Assembly: GCF_013408985.1 (NCBI RefSeq) | Contig: NZ_JACBZT010000001.1 | Location: 434,001 to 498,000, forward strand | Direction: 5' to 3' | DNA length: 64,000 nucleotides | From: Petropleomorpha daqingensis | GTDB lineage: Bacteria > Actinomycetota > Actinomycetes > Mycobacteriales > Geodermatophilaceae | In this document: positions 44,430 to 53,010 of the stretch, piece after piece | How positions within the stretch are numbered: position 1 is the stretch's first letter | Layout: each line of letters begins with the position of its first letter | Notes under the pieces: generated by a model | What the model was told of the DNA's origin: nothing | Seen by the model: the letters and a program-made list of their open reading frames with translations, nothing else | The model's database searches: none | Made by a program: the position numbers and the translations under genes

Positions 44430-45449
44430 ATGTCCCAGGGGTCCGCGGTGCTCAGCGTGCTCGGTGAGTTCGTCGTCGACCTGATCCCTGACCTGGCCGG
44501 GGACGCCGGGCCGGAGGGGACGGCGCCCCACTACATCGCCCGGCCGGGCGGCAACGCGCTCAACGTCGCGGTGGCCGCCGGCCGGCTGGGCGCGCCGGTG
44601 CGGCTGCTCGCCCGGCTGGGCAGCGGGCCGCTGGCGGCGTCCCTGCGCCGGCACGCGGAGCTGTCCGGCGTCGCCCTCGACGGGCTCATCGCGGCCACCG
44701 AGCCCGTGAGCCTCGCCGTGGTGGGGCTGAGCCCGGACGGTTCGGCCGACTACGGCTTCCACGTGCTGGGGGCCGCCGACTGGCAGTGGACCGACGACGA
44801 GCTGGCCGCCGTCTACGGCGACGCGCACGGCATCCTGCACGTCGGGTCGATCTCGAGCTGGACCCCGCCGGGGACCGATGCGATCGCCCGCCTGGTGGCC
44901 CGGCTGGACGAGGACGGCGGCACGCTGATCAGCGTCGACCCCAATCTCCGGCCGATGCTGGCCGACGGGCCGGTCGGCGCGAGCCTCGGCAACTCCGCGG
45001 CCGCCGTCCGGGAGCGGCTGGACCGGCTGGTCGCGCGCGCCGACGTCGTCAAGGTCAGCGCCGAGGACCTCGAGTGGCTGGAGCCGGCCACCACCGACCT
45101 CGACGAGGCGGCGGCGGCCTGGGCCCGGCGCGGGCCGGAGCTCGTCCTGCTCACCGACGGCGGCTCGCCCCTGCGCGTGGCCCGCCCCGGCCGCCCGGTG
45201 CGGCACGTGCCGATCCCGCGGGTGACGGTGGCCGACACCGTCGGGGCGGGTGACTCGCTGGCCGCCGCCCTGCTCAGCGGGCTGCTCGAGGCCGGCGTGA
45301 CCACCCGTGCGGCGCTGGAGGCCCTGGACGACGAGCGGCTCGGCGCGATCCTGGACGACGCCGCGCTGGTCGCCGCGCTGAACTGCACGCGCGTCGGGGC
45401 CGACCCGCCGACCCGCGCCGAGCTCGCCGCCGCCCGGAGCAGTCATTGA
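44430..45449 (+). CDS. PfkB family carbohydrate kinase
   Basis: A 339-residue ribokinase-family sugar kinase, close to fructokinases. It has the N-terminal pattern GEFVVDLIPD, PGGNALNVAVAAGRLGAPVRLLARLGSGPLA and the C-terminal anion-hole/catalytic signature TVADTVGAGDSLAAALLSG. The sugar substrate is not deducible. Divergent from pspA. The TGA stop (45447-45449) is formed by the first three bases of the IS30 terminal repeat, so the last residues may differ from the ancestral protein by a short tail. The family's functional core is complete, so the enzyme should still be active. Confidence 0.93.
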   Translation: MSQGSAVLSVLGEFVVDLIPDLAGDAGPEGTAPHYIARPGGNALNVAVAAGRLGAPVRLLARLGSGPLAASLRRHAELSGVALDGLIAATEPVSLAVVGLSPDGSADYGFHVLGAADWQWTDDELAAVYGDAHGILHVGSISSWTPPGTDAIARLVARLDEDGGTLISVDPNLRPMLADGPVGASLGNSAAAVRERLDRLVARADVVKVSAEDLEWLEPATTDLDEAAAAWARRGPELVLLTDGGSPLRVARPGRPVRHVPIPRVTVADTVGAGDSLAAALLSGLLEAGVTTRAALEALDDERLGAILDDAALVAALNCTRVGADPPTRAELAAARSSH

Positions 45450-45486
45450 TCAGGTGAGGTGGATTCAAGGAGCGGATGCAACGCCC
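45447..45486 (+). repeat. IS30 left terminal inverted repeat
   Basis: TGATCAGGTGA followed by TTCAAGG at 45464 and TGCAAC at 45477. It corresponds to the complement of 46674-46713. It provides the pfkB stop codon. Confidence 0.85.
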
Positions 45487-46652
45487 GCTGGTTGATCGCC
45501 TGACAGTAGAGGGCCGATGACCTCGATGGGTTTGAGCCAGTCGAGGGTCTTGCGGGGGCGCCCGTTGAGGGAGCGGGCGATCTCGGCCAGGTCGGCGGGG
45601 GTGTGCACCGAGAGGTCGGTGCCCTTGGGCAGGTACTGGCGCAGCAGGCCGTTGGTGTTCTCGTTGGTGCCGCGCTGCCAGGGCGAGTGCGGGTCGCAGA
45701 AGTAGATCGGCAGGTCCGCGGCGATGCTGATCTGCTTGTGGTCGCGCATCTCCAGGCCCTGGTCCCAGGCCAGCGACCGACGCAGCTGGGCCGGCAGCGC
45801 GGTCATCGCCTCGACCACGGCGTGCTGGAAGGCCAGCAGATCGTGCGGGCCGGGCAGGTGCAGCAGGACGACGAAGCGGGTGCTGCGCTCGACCAGGGTG
45901 CCCACCGCCGAGCGGTTGTGCTTGCCCAGGATGAGGTCGCCCTCCCAGTGCCCGGGCACCGCCCGGTCATCGGCCTCGGCCGGCCGCTCACTGATCATGA
46001 TCTTGTCGGGGATGCGGCGGTCGGGGTCGGCGCGGCCGTCGACCCGTTTGCGGGGCCGACGAAGCGCCCGGCCGGTGCGCAGGCAGGCGGTGAGCTCCTT
46101 GCGCAGCGAGCCCTTGCCCTGGATGAACAGCGCCCGGTAGATCGTTTCGTGGGAGGCCCGCATCGACTCATCGTCGGGGAAGTCGACCTTCAGCCGGGCG
46201 GCGATCTGCTCCGGTGACCACTTGTCCGTCAGGTCTTGTTGCACTCGGGCGACGAGCTGCGGGTTCTCCAGCTTGCGTGGCTTCGGTCGGCGCGCTCGCT
46301 GCTCGGCCAGAACCTGGGCGGCCACCGCCCGATACTCACCATCCGGGCGGCTGTTGCGGGCGATCTCGCGGCTGATCACGGACTTGTCCCGGCCCAGCCG
46401 GGCGGCGATCACCGCCTGGGTGTCGCCACCGGCCAGTCCGCGGGAGATCTCTTCGCGCTCGGGCAACGACAGATAGCGGCCGACCGGCTCGGCCAGGCTT
46501 ACAGGCGCCACCCCGCCAGCCTCGCGGAACCAGCGGAAACCGCGACCGCCGGACACCCCCGCCAGTCTTGCCGCGGCGACCGTCGGCAGTCCATCGCGCA
46601 CACCCCGCCAGAACGCCCGCCGCAGATGCTGCAGCTCCACCGTCGCCGTCAT
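45465..46652 (-). CDS. IS30 family transposase
   Basis: A 395-residue DDE transposase. The N-terminal part carries helix-turn-helix segments (LPTVAAARLAGVSGGRGFRW, then the family's AVIAARLGRDKSVISREIARN). The catalytic region has GHWEGDLILGK, SLAWDQGLEM and PHSPWQRGTNENTNGLLRQYLP, i.e. the DDE triad with the IS30 E-N-x-N-G-L-L-R signature. It is full length and without frameshift, so it is probably active. It fills nearly all of the element. Confidence 0.95.
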   Translation of the reverse strand: MTATVELQHLRRAFWRGVRDGLPTVAAARLAGVSGGRGFRWFREAGGVAPVSLAEPVGRYLSLPEREEISRGLAGGDTQAVIAARLGRDKSVISREIARNSRPDGEYRAVAAQVLAEQRARRPKPRKLENPQLVARVQQDLTDKWSPEQIAARLKVDFPDDESMRASHETIYRALFIQGKGSLRKELTACLRTGRALRRPRKRVDGRADPDRRIPDKIMISERPAEADDRAVPGHWEGDLILGKHNRSAVGTLVERSTRFVVLLHLPGPHDLLAFQHAVVEAMTALPAQLRRSLAWDQGLEMRDHKQISIAADLPIYFCDPHSPWQRGTNENTNGLLRQYLPKGTDLSVHTPADLAEIARSLNGRPRKTLDWLKPIEVIGPLLSGDQPAGVASAP

Positions 46653-46673
46653 CCCCGACCTCCGGATCAGTCA

Positions 46674-46713
46674 GGGTGTTGCAACGACCCCTTGAAGCCG
46701 CGTCACCTGATCA
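46674..46713 (-). repeat. IS30 right terminal inverted repeat
   Basis: Read on the minus strand it is TGATCAGGTGA, TTCAAGG and TGCAAC in the same order as the left end, 32 of 40 bases equal. It lies just upstream of the transposase start. Confidence 0.85.
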
Positions 46714-46754
46714 CTGGCTGTCCTCCTGCAGCAGCGTTGGTGCGGTAGGCCAGC

Positions 46755-46779
46755 CGGTGATCAGGTGACCTGATCACCG
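46755..46779. repeat. palindrome containing the IS30 tip sequence, at the end of tetR
   Basis: Arms CGGTGATCAGG (46755-46765) and CCTGATCACCG (46769-46779) with a 3-base centre. Positions 46758-46768 are an exact copy of the 11-base IS30 tip TGATCAGGTGA. The tetR stop lies inside. It may be a terminator, an IS target hot spot, or a remnant of abutted IS ends. Confidence 0.7.
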
Positions 46780-47303
46780 CTGCTCCCCAGGACGGTGGCG
46801 AGGCGGGCGGCGGCGCGGTGCCGCAGTCCCGAGCGGCCCGGTTGCAGGACGACGCCGAGCAGCCACCGCGCGGCGAGCTCGGCGGCCTCGTCGTCGACCC
46901 CCAGCGCCGCGGCCAGCCGGGCGGTCAGCTCCGGCCACCGCTCGGTGGTGAGCAGGACGGCGAGCAGCTCCGGCTCGGTCTCGGCCAGCCGGCGCAGCAC
47001 CGGGTGCCCGGCGCACTCGTCGGACAGCGCGGCCAGCGCATCGGCGAGCGGCAACCCGGCGGCCAGGGCGAGCAGCCGGTCGAGCTCGGTGGCCAGCAGC
47101 TCCCGGGCCACCTCGTCCTTGGTCCGGAAGTGGTTGTAGAGCGTGGCCTTGGCGACGCCGGCGGCCGCGGCGATCGACTGCATCGTGGTGCGCCGCAGCC
47201 CGGTCGACGCGAACGCCCGTGCCGCGCCGTCGAGCAGCCCCCGGCGGGTGCGGCTGACGGCGAAGCCGACCCGCGCGCCGGGAGCGGGCGGGAGGGAGGA
47301 CAA
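46761..47303 (-). CDS. TetR-family transcriptional regulator
   Basis: A 180-residue regulator. The TetR helix-turn-helix is clear (LLDGAARAFASTGLRRTTMQSIAAAAGVAKATLYNHF), followed by a helical ligand domain ending GSSGDQVT. The only start keeping the complete DNA-binding domain is a TTG at 47303, 9 bp after the clgR stop, so it appears to be the distal gene of the clgR transcript. The last codons and the stop lie in the palindrome that mirrors the IS30 tip. Target genes unknown. Confidence 0.85.
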   Translation of the reverse strand: MSSLPPAPGARVGFAVSRTRRGLLDGAARAFASTGLRRTTMQSIAAAAGVAKATLYNHFRTKDEVARELLATELDRLLALAAGLPLADALAALSDECAGHPVLRRLAETEPELLAVLLTTERWPELTARLAAALGVDDEAAELAARWLLGVVLQPGRSGLRHRAAARLATVLGSSGDQVT

Positions 47304-47311
47304 CGGCCGCG

Positions 47312-47710
47312 TCAGGCGGCCAGCGAGACCGCCTCACCGCGCCGCGAGGCGGAGCGGGCGGGCGCGCCGGAACCGACCAGGGCCAGCGCCGGCTCGGCGG
47401 CCGGGACCGTCTCCGCGACGGCCGGCTCCTCGCGGTCGGACTGCGCGAGCGGGCGGACGGCGGCCGGGGCGGGCGTCGCGCCGCCGCGCAGCGAGACGCT
47501 GACCTCGGCGAGCAGGTCGGCGAGCTCGAGGTCGAGGGCGTCGCAGATGGAGGCGAGCAGCTCGGAGGAGGCCTCCTTCTGCCCGCGCTCGACCTCGGAG
47601 AGGTACCCCAGGCTCACGCGGGCCCGACCCGAGACGTCGCGCAGGGTGCGGCGCTGACGCAGTCGGTGGCCGCGCAGCGTGTTCCCCAGCTGGGTGCGCA
47701 GCAGCGTCAT
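47312..47710 (-). CDS. clgR: XRE-family regulator ClgR
   Basis: A 132-residue regulator. Its Cro/C1 helix-turn-helix ([39 protein letters not shown], residues about 12-50) is nearly the ClgR sequence of mycobacteria and streptomycetes, an activator of clp protease and, in M. tuberculosis, of pspA. The C-terminal half is Ala/Pro-rich and ends EAVSLAA; a degradable Ala-Ala end is characteristic of ClgR, itself a Clp substrate. ATG 47710 has a GGAGA ribosome site. Synteny downstream of ftsK-rimO-pgsA-cinA confirms it. Confidence 0.92.
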   Translation of the reverse strand: MTLLRTQLGNTLRGHRLRQRRTLRDVSGRARVSLGYLSEVERGQKEASSELLASICDALDLELADLLAEVSVSLRGGATPAPAAVRPLAQSDREEPAVAETVPAAEPALALVGSGAPARSASRRGEAVSLAA

Positions 47711-47740
47711 GGCCGTCTCCTGTCCTGCAGTGGGAAGCGG

Positions 47741-47760
47741 CGGCGCCCCGAGGGGCGCCG
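47741..47760. promoter_or_regulatory. leader hairpin upstream of clgR
   Basis: CGGCGCCCC and GGGGCGCCG (47741-47749 and 47752-47760) form a perfect 9-bp stem 31 bp above the clgR start, in the 126-bp gap to cinA. It could be a cinA terminator or a clgR leader structure. Confidence 0.45.
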
Positions 47761-47836
47761 TGCGCTCACGGTACGCGGAGCCGACGACGGGTTCCCACCC
47801 GACCGGCGCGCGTCCGCTCTGGGCGTAACGCCAGGG

Positions 47837-48328
47837 TCAGGAGGAGCGTTCCCGCCCCTCGCCCAGCCTGGTGAGCAGCCCGTCGAAGGCCGCGGCGACC
47901 GATCCCTCGCGCACCGCCTGGCGGTCCCCGGCCAGGTCCAGCTGCACGACGTCGGTGCGCCGACCGTCGGACAACCCCAGGTAGACCCGGCCCGGTGCGT
48001 GCCCGTCGGCCGGGTCCGGACCCGCCACGCCGGTGAGCCCGACACCCCACGTGGCGCCGCAGCGCGCCCGGATCCCCTCGGCCAGCGCGGCCGCCGTCTC
48101 GGGGCTGACCGGCCCGTGCTCGGCGAGCAGATCGGCCGGCACCCCGGCCAGGACCGCCTTGAGCTCGGTGGCGTAGACGACGGCGCCGCCGCGCAGCGTG
48201 GCGCTCGCACCCGGCACGGTCGCCAGCGTCGCGCAGAACAGGCCGGCGGTCAGCGACTCCGCCGCGGCGACCGTCTCGCCCCGCTCCAGCAGCGCCCGGT
48301 GCACCCGGGTGGCCTGCAGGGAGGTCAC
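47837..48328 (-). CDS. CinA-family nicotinamide-nucleotide amidohydrolase (PncC)
   Basis: A 163-residue stand-alone CinA C-terminal domain, an NMN deamidase that recycles nicotinamide mononucleotide. The family blocks are AAAESLTAGLFCATLATVPGAS, GGAVVYATELKAVLAGV and GLTGVAGPDPADG. GTG 48328 overlaps the pgsA stop (GTGA). It follows pgsA in the rimO-pgsA-cinA-clgR operon. The N-terminal CinA domain found in some bacteria is absent, as expected for PncC. Confidence 0.93.
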   Translation of the reverse strand: MTSLQATRVHRALLERGETVAAAESLTAGLFCATLATVPGASATLRGGAVVYATELKAVLAGVPADLLAEHGPVSPETAAALAEGIRARCGATWGVGLTGVAGPDPADGHAPGRVYLGLSDGRRTDVVQLDLAGDRQAVREGSVAAAFDGLLTRLGEGRERSS

Positions 48329-49002
48329 GCGGCGGTGTCGGTGCGGGGTTCCGGTGTCCCGGGCGGGGCGGCGCGGCGGGCGGCGGCCGCGGCCATCGCC
48401 CGCGCGCTCGTCCGGCGCAGGGTCAGCGCCCGGTACACGTAGTCCAGGCCCGTGAGGACGGTGAGCACGAGGGCCGCGCCCATGACCCACCAGCGGGCGC
48501 TGGCCAGGAACCCGGTCACCGGCAGGATGTACAGCCCGATCGCCAGGGCCTGCAGCACGGTCTTCGCCTTGCCGCCCCGGCTGGCCGCGATCACGCCGTG
48601 CCGGATCACCCAGAACCGCAGCAGGGTCACGCCGACCTCGCGCACCAGGATCACCAGGGTGACCCACCACGGGAGCAGCTCCAGCACCGAGAGCCCGATG
48701 AGCGCGGTGCCGGTCAGCGCCTTGTCCGCGATCGGGTCGGCCAGCTTGCCGAACTCGGTGACCTGACCGGTGCGACGGGCGATGAGCCCGTCGTAGCGGT
48801 CGGTGATGATCGCCAAGGCGAAGAACAGGGTGGCCCAATAGCGGCCGGCGGTGGACTGGCCGTGGTCGGAGAGCAGCAGGACGGCGAACACCGGGACGAC
48901 GGCCAGCCGCAGGATGGTGAGCGCGTTGGGCAGGTTCAGCACGCGCACGCTCTGAGGCGGCGTCGCGGCCGGGTCCGGCGCCACGTCGCTCACGGCGGTC
49001 AC
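48325..49002 (-). CDS. pgsA: CDP-alcohol phosphatidyltransferase (PgsA)
   Basis: A 225-residue integral membrane enzyme forming phosphatidylglycerophosphate from CDP-diacylglycerol and glycerol-3-phosphate. The CDP-alcohol motif D-x2-DG-x2-AR-x8-G-x3-D-x3-D is complete in [18 protein letters not shown] and KLADPIADK. About six membrane helices follow the N-terminal [13 protein letters not shown] 49002 overlaps the rimO stop (GTGA). It corresponds to M. tuberculosis pgsA3, between clgR/cinA and ftsK. Confidence 0.94.
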   Translation of the reverse strand: MTAVSDVAPDPAATPPQSVRVLNLPNALTILRLAVVPVFAVLLLSDHGQSTAGRYWATLFFALAIITDRYDGLIARRTGQVTEFGKLADPIADKALTGTALIGLSVLELLPWWVTLVILVREVGVTLLRFWVIRHGVIAASRGGKAKTVLQALAIGLYILPVTGFLASARWWVMGAALVLTVLTGLDYVYRALTLRRTSARAMAAAAARRAAPPGTPEPRTDTAA

Positions 49003-50414
49003 CGCCCGGCCGGGGTGAGGGCGGGGACGACGGCAGCGGCCACGAGGTCGACACCCTCGGTGCCGACGACCTCGGCGGTCACGATCGAACCGGCCAGCGC
49101 CCCGGACGGCACGCCCGACACCGTCGTCGTCCCGTCGCTGTCGGGGTCTTGGTGCGCAGCCGCACCGGTCCACTCCCCGTCGCCGAGCTCCTCGAGCAGC
49201 AGGACGTCGACGAACTCCCCCACGCGGTCCTCGGCGCGCTGGGCGGTGAGCTCCTCGACGAGGTCGCTGATCCGCCGGACGCGGGCGTCGATCTCGGCCT
49301 GGTCGAGCTTGCCGGGCAGCCTGATCGCCTCGGTGCCCTCCTCGTCGGAGTAGCCGAACACGCCGACCGCGTCGAGCCGGCCCTCGGTGAGGAAGCGCTC
49401 GAGCTCGGCGACGTCGTCCTCGGTCTCCCCGGGGAAGCCGACGATGACGTTGGTGCGGAACCCGGCCGCCGGCGCGAGCGAGCGCGCGCGCTCGATCAGC
49501 GCGAGGAAATCATCGGTGCCGCCGAACCGCCGCATGCGGCGCAGCAGCGTCGGCGAGGAGTGCTGGAAGGACAGGTCGAAGTACGGCGCGACGCCGTCCG
49601 TGCCCGCGATCACCTCGAGCAGCCCGGGCCGGATCTCGGCCGGCTGCAGGTAGGCGACCCGGACCCGCGTGATGCCCTCGACCGCGGCCAGCTGCGGGAG
49701 CAGCTTCTCCAGCGAGCGCAGGTCGCCGAGGTCCTTGCCGTAGGAGGTCGAGTTCTCGCTGACCAGCACCAGCTCGGTGACGCCCTGGGAGGCCAGCCAC
49801 TGCGCCTCGCCGAGCACCTCGGCCGGCGTCCGGGAGACGAACGCGCCGCGGAAGGTCGGGATGGCGCAGAAGGCGCACCGCCGGTCGCAGCCCGACGCCA
49901 GCTTGAGCGCGGCGGAGGGGCCACCGGCCAGCCGCTTGCGGCGCAGCCAGTCGTGGCCCGGGATGGCGGCCTCGGCCGCGGCCCGGGTCCGCTCCACCGG
50001 GCTGATCGGCAGCAGCGTGCGCCGGTCGCGCGGGGTGTGCGGGACCAGCGGCCGCCCGGCCAGGACGTCGTCGAGCCGGTCGCCGATCTGCGCGTAGTCG
50101 TCGAAGCCGAGCACGGTCGCCTCGGGCAGCGCGCCGGCGAGCTCGCTGCCGTAGCGCTCGGCCATGCAGCCCACCGCGACCACCGGCGCGCCGGAGTCGG
50201 CGGCGGCCAGCAGCGCGTCGACGGAGTCCTTCTTGGCGCTCTCGATGAAGCCGCAGGTGTTGACCAGGACGGCGTCGGCGGTGTCGGCGTCGTCCACGAG
50301 CTCGTAGCCGTCGGCGGCGAGCCGACCGGCGAGCTCCTCGGAGTCGACCTCGTTGCGGGCGCACCCGAGGGTCACCACCGCCACGGTGCGGGCATGGCGG
50401 GGTAGTGCTGTCAC
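48999..50414 (-). CDS. rimO: ribosomal protein S12 methylthiotransferase RimO
   Basis: A 471-residue radical-SAM enzyme that methylthiolates an aspartate of ribosomal protein S12. The MTTase domain begins [20 protein letters not shown] with the RimO-specific GCARN (MiaB has GCQMN). The other cysteines are in [11 protein letters not shown] and VGCMAERYG. The radical-SAM motif is CDRRCAFC, and a TRAM domain ends the protein. GTG 50414 was chosen 28 bp after the ftsK stop. Operon with ftsK, pgsA, cinA and clgR. Confidence 0.95.
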   Translation of the reverse strand: MTALPRHARTVAVVTLGCARNEVDSEELAGRLAADGYELVDDADTADAVLVNTCGFIESAKKDSVDALLAAADSGAPVVAVGCMAERYGSELAGALPEATVLGFDDYAQIGDRLDDVLAGRPLVPHTPRDRRTLLPISPVERTRAAAEAAIPGHDWLRRKRLAGGPSAALKLASGCDRRCAFCAIPTFRGAFVSRTPAEVLGEAQWLASQGVTELVLVSENSTSYGKDLGDLRSLEKLLPQLAAVEGITRVRVAYLQPAEIRPGLLEVIAGTDGVAPYFDLSFQHSSPTLLRRMRRFGGTDDFLALIERARSLAPAAGFRTNVIVGFPGETEDDVAELERFLTEGRLDAVGVFGYSDEEGTEAIRLPGKLDQAEIDARVRRISDLVEELTAQRAEDRVGEFVDVLLLEELGDGEWTGAAAHQDPDSDGTTTVSGVPSGALAGSIVTAEVVGTEGVDLVAAAVVPALTPAGR

Positions 50415-50442
50415 CCACCCATCGTAGGTGGCCGCGAGCCGA

Positions 50443-52935
50443 TCAGTCGCTGCCGCCACGGAGAGTGAACAAGGTCGCCTCGAGTTCGTCGGGCTTGACG
50501 AGGACGTCGCGGGCCTTCGAGCCCTCCGACGGCCCGACGATGCCGCGGCTCTCCATGAGGTCCATGAGCCGGCCGGCCTTGGCGAAGCCCACCCGCAGCT
50601 TGCGCTGCAGCATCGACGTCGACCCGAACTGGCTGGTGACGATGAGCTCGACCGCCTGCAGCAGCAGGTCCAGGTCGCCGCCGATGTCCTCGTCGATCTC
50701 CTTCTTCTCGGCCTGGCCGGCGGAGAAGACCTCCTCGCGGTACTCCGGCTCGGCCTGCCGCTTGGTGAACTCGACGACCGCCTCGATCTCGGTGTCGGAC
50801 ACGTAGGCGCCCTGGACGCGCATGGGCTTGCCCGCACCGATGGGCAGGAACAGCGCGTCACCCATGCCGATGAGCTTCTCCGCGCCCGGCTGGTCGAGGA
50901 TGACCCGGCTGTCGGTGAGGCTGGAGGTGGAGAACGCCAGCCGCGACGGCACGTTGGCCTTGATCAGGCCGGTCACGACGTCGACCGACGGCCGCTGCGT
51001 GGCCAGCACGAGGTGGATGCCCGCGGCACGGGCCTTCTGGGTGATGCGGACGATGTAGTCCTCGACGTCCCGGGGGGCGACCATCATGAGGTCGGCGAGC
51101 TCGTCGACGACGGCGAGGATGTACGGGTAGGGCCGGTAGACCCGCTCGCTGCCGGGCGGGGCGGTGATCTCGCCCTTCTCCACCTTGCGGTTGAAGTCGT
51201 CGATGTGCCGGACGCCGGTCGCCCGCATGTCCTGGTAGCGCTGCTCCATCTCCTCGACCAGCCAGGCCAGCGCGGTGGCCGCCTTCTTGGGGTCGGTGAT
51301 GATCGGCGTGATCAGGTGCGGGATGCCGTCGTACGGCGTGAGCTCGACCATCTTCGGGTCGACCAGGATCATCCGCAGCTGGTCGGGCGTGGCCCGCAGC
51401 AGCAGCGAGGTCAGCAGCGAGTTGATGCAGCTGGACTTACCGGCACCGGTGGCACCGGCGACCAGGAGGTGCGGCATCTTCGCCAGGTTGGCGCAGACGA
51501 AGCCGCCTTCGATGTCCTTGCCGAGGCCGACCAGCATCGGGTGCGGGTCCTGCTTGGCCGCACCGGAGCGCAGCACGTCGCCGAGGCTGACGGTCTCGCG
51601 GTCGGTGTTCGGGACCTCGATGCCGACCGCGGACTTGCCCGGGATCGGCGCCAGGATGCGGATGTTGTCGTTGGCCACCGCGTAGGCGATGTTCTTGGTC
51701 AGCTGGGTGATCTTCTCGACCTTGACCGCGGGGCCGAGCTCGACCTCGTAGCGGGTGACCGTCGGGCCGCGGGTGAAGCCGGTGACCGCGGCGTCGATGT
51801 TGAACTGCTCGAGGACGCCGGTGATCGCCTCGATGGCGACGTCGTTGGACTTCGACCGTGCCCGCGGCGGGGTGCCCGGACGCAGCATGGTGACCGACGG
51901 CAGGACGTAGTCGCCCTCGACCGGCTGGATGCGCAGCTGCTCGGGCTCGGTGATCGGCTCGAGCTCCTCCGGCGGAGCGGTGCGGTCGACCGGCATCGGA
52001 CGGGCGACCGGCACGGGCGGCAGCGTCGGCTCGTGCACGACCGCCTCGGCGGCCGCGTCGAGCGCGCCGGTGTCGATCGGCCCGGTGGCGAGCATGTCCT
52101 CCGAGAGCGCCTTGGCGCGGCGACCGCGGCGCGGCGCCTCCTCGGGCTCCTCGTCGTACTCGTCCTCGTCGTAGTCCTCGTCGTCGTAGTCGCGGCCGAG
52201 CATCCGGTCGCCGAGCTCGCGCAGCCGCTCGGGGATCTGGTGCACCGGCGTCGCGGTGACCACGAGCAGCCCGAAGAAGGCCAGCAGCACCAGCAGGACG
52301 ACGGTGACCACCGCACCGACCCCGGCGGTCAGCGGCGTGCCGACCGCCCAGCCGACGAGACCGCCGGACCCGGGCTCGCCCTGCTTCGGCCCGTGCTCGG
52401 CGCCGCCACCGACGACCGACGCGACGCCGAGCACGGCGGCGGTCATGCAGATCCAGCCGATCAGCAGCCGCCCTCGGGCCTCGGGGTCGGCGGGGTGCCG
52501 CAGCAGCCGCAGCGAGACGAAGAGGAAGAACACCGGCAGGACGACGACGATCGAGCCGACGATCCAGCGGGAGCCGGTGGCGATCCCCTCGCCGACCGGC
52601 CCGATGCCGTTGGTCCACACGGCCGCGCCGAGCACGACCGCCAGGCCCAGGACGGCGAGGCCGACGCCGTCGCGGCGGTGTTCGGGGGCGAGCGGCTCGG
52701 CCTCGTCCGGTCGGGCGACCGAGCGGGCGACGCTGCCGACGCCGCGGGCCAGCAACGACCAGCCGCCCCCGACGAGGCGCAGCAGGCCGCCGTTCGACTG
52801 CTTCTTCCGGGCGGCGGGCCGGCGGTTGCCCGCGGCCGTCCGCTTGGCGGGCGCCCGCTTGCGCGACGCGGTCGACCCGGAGCGGCTCCGGGACGACGAC
52901 GCCGGCCGACGGTTCGGCGTGGTGCGGGCAGGCAT
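50443..52935 (-). CDS. ftsK: DNA translocase FtsK
   Basis: An 830-residue septal DNA pump for chromosome segregation. After a Lys/Arg-rich start, four N-terminal membrane helices lie between about 75 and 225. An acidic/Pro-rich linker (about 235-330) leads into the motor: [24 protein letters not shown] (Walker A), [14 protein letters not shown] (Walker B) and [22 protein letters not shown]. The gamma winged helix near the end ([25 protein letters not shown]) recognises KOPS-type sites. ATG 52935. It heads the rimO-pgsA-cinA-clgR-tetR block and is divergent from the S9 peptidase. Confidence 0.97.
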   Translation of the reverse strand: MPARTTPNRRPASSSRSRSGSTASRKRAPAKRTAAGNRRPAARKKQSNGGLLRLVGGGWSLLARGVGSVARSVARPDEAEPLAPEHRRDGVGLAVLGLAVVLGAAVWTNGIGPVGEGIATGSRWIVGSIVVVLPVFFLFVSLRLLRHPADPEARGRLLIGWICMTAAVLGVASVVGGGAEHGPKQGEPGSGGLVGWAVGTPLTAGVGAVVTVVLLVLLAFFGLLVVTATPVHQIPERLRELGDRMLGRDYDDEDYDEDEYDEEPEEAPRRGRRAKALSEDMLATGPIDTGALDAAAEAVVHEPTLPPVPVARPMPVDRTAPPEELEPITEPEQLRIQPVEGDYVLPSVTMLRPGTPPRARSKSNDVAIEAITGVLEQFNIDAAVTGFTRGPTVTRYEVELGPAVKVEKITQLTKNIAYAVANDNIRILAPIPGKSAVGIEVPNTDRETVSLGDVLRSGAAKQDPHPMLVGLGKDIEGGFVCANLAKMPHLLVAGATGAGKSSCINSLLTSLLLRATPDQLRMILVDPKMVELTPYDGIPHLITPIITDPKKAATALAWLVEEMEQRYQDMRATGVRHIDDFNRKVEKGEITAPPGSERVYRPYPYILAVVDELADLMMVAPRDVEDYIVRITQKARAAGIHLVLATQRPSVDVVTGLIKANVPSRLAFSTSSLTDSRVILDQPGAEKLIGMGDALFLPIGAGKPMRVQGAYVSDTEIEAVVEFTKRQAEPEYREEVFSAGQAEKKEIDEDIGGDLDLLLQAVELIVTSQFGSTSMLQRKLRVGFAKAGRLMDLMESRGIVGPSEGSKARDVLVKPDELEATLFTLRGGSD

Positions 52936-53010
52936 ACGTCAGACGGTAATGCCGTCGGGCCTGCTGACCGGGCAGGCGAGGCGTCGTGTCCGCCACCTAC
53001 CGTCTGAGGG

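Larger units (their letters stand above)
45447..46713 (-). mobile_element. IS30-family insertion sequence
   Basis: A complete element of about 1267 bp, containing one intact IS30-type transposase and bordered by 40-bp imperfect terminal inverted repeats (32 of 40 positions equal; outermost 11 identical, TGATCAGGTGA). The exact edge and target duplication are ambiguous because the ends contain the palindromic GATC: if the edge lies just after it, GATC is a 4-bp direct repeat; AT is a 2-bp alternative. Its size and single gene fit the family (about 1.2 kb, 2-3 bp duplication). Confidence 0.9.

Noticed and set aside
47822-47832. GGCG-TAA-CGCC repeat as a ClgR operator upstream of clgR
   Set aside because: The arms are only 4 bp and have the reverse polarity of the published ClgR core (CGC...GCG); chance occurrence is likely at this GC content.
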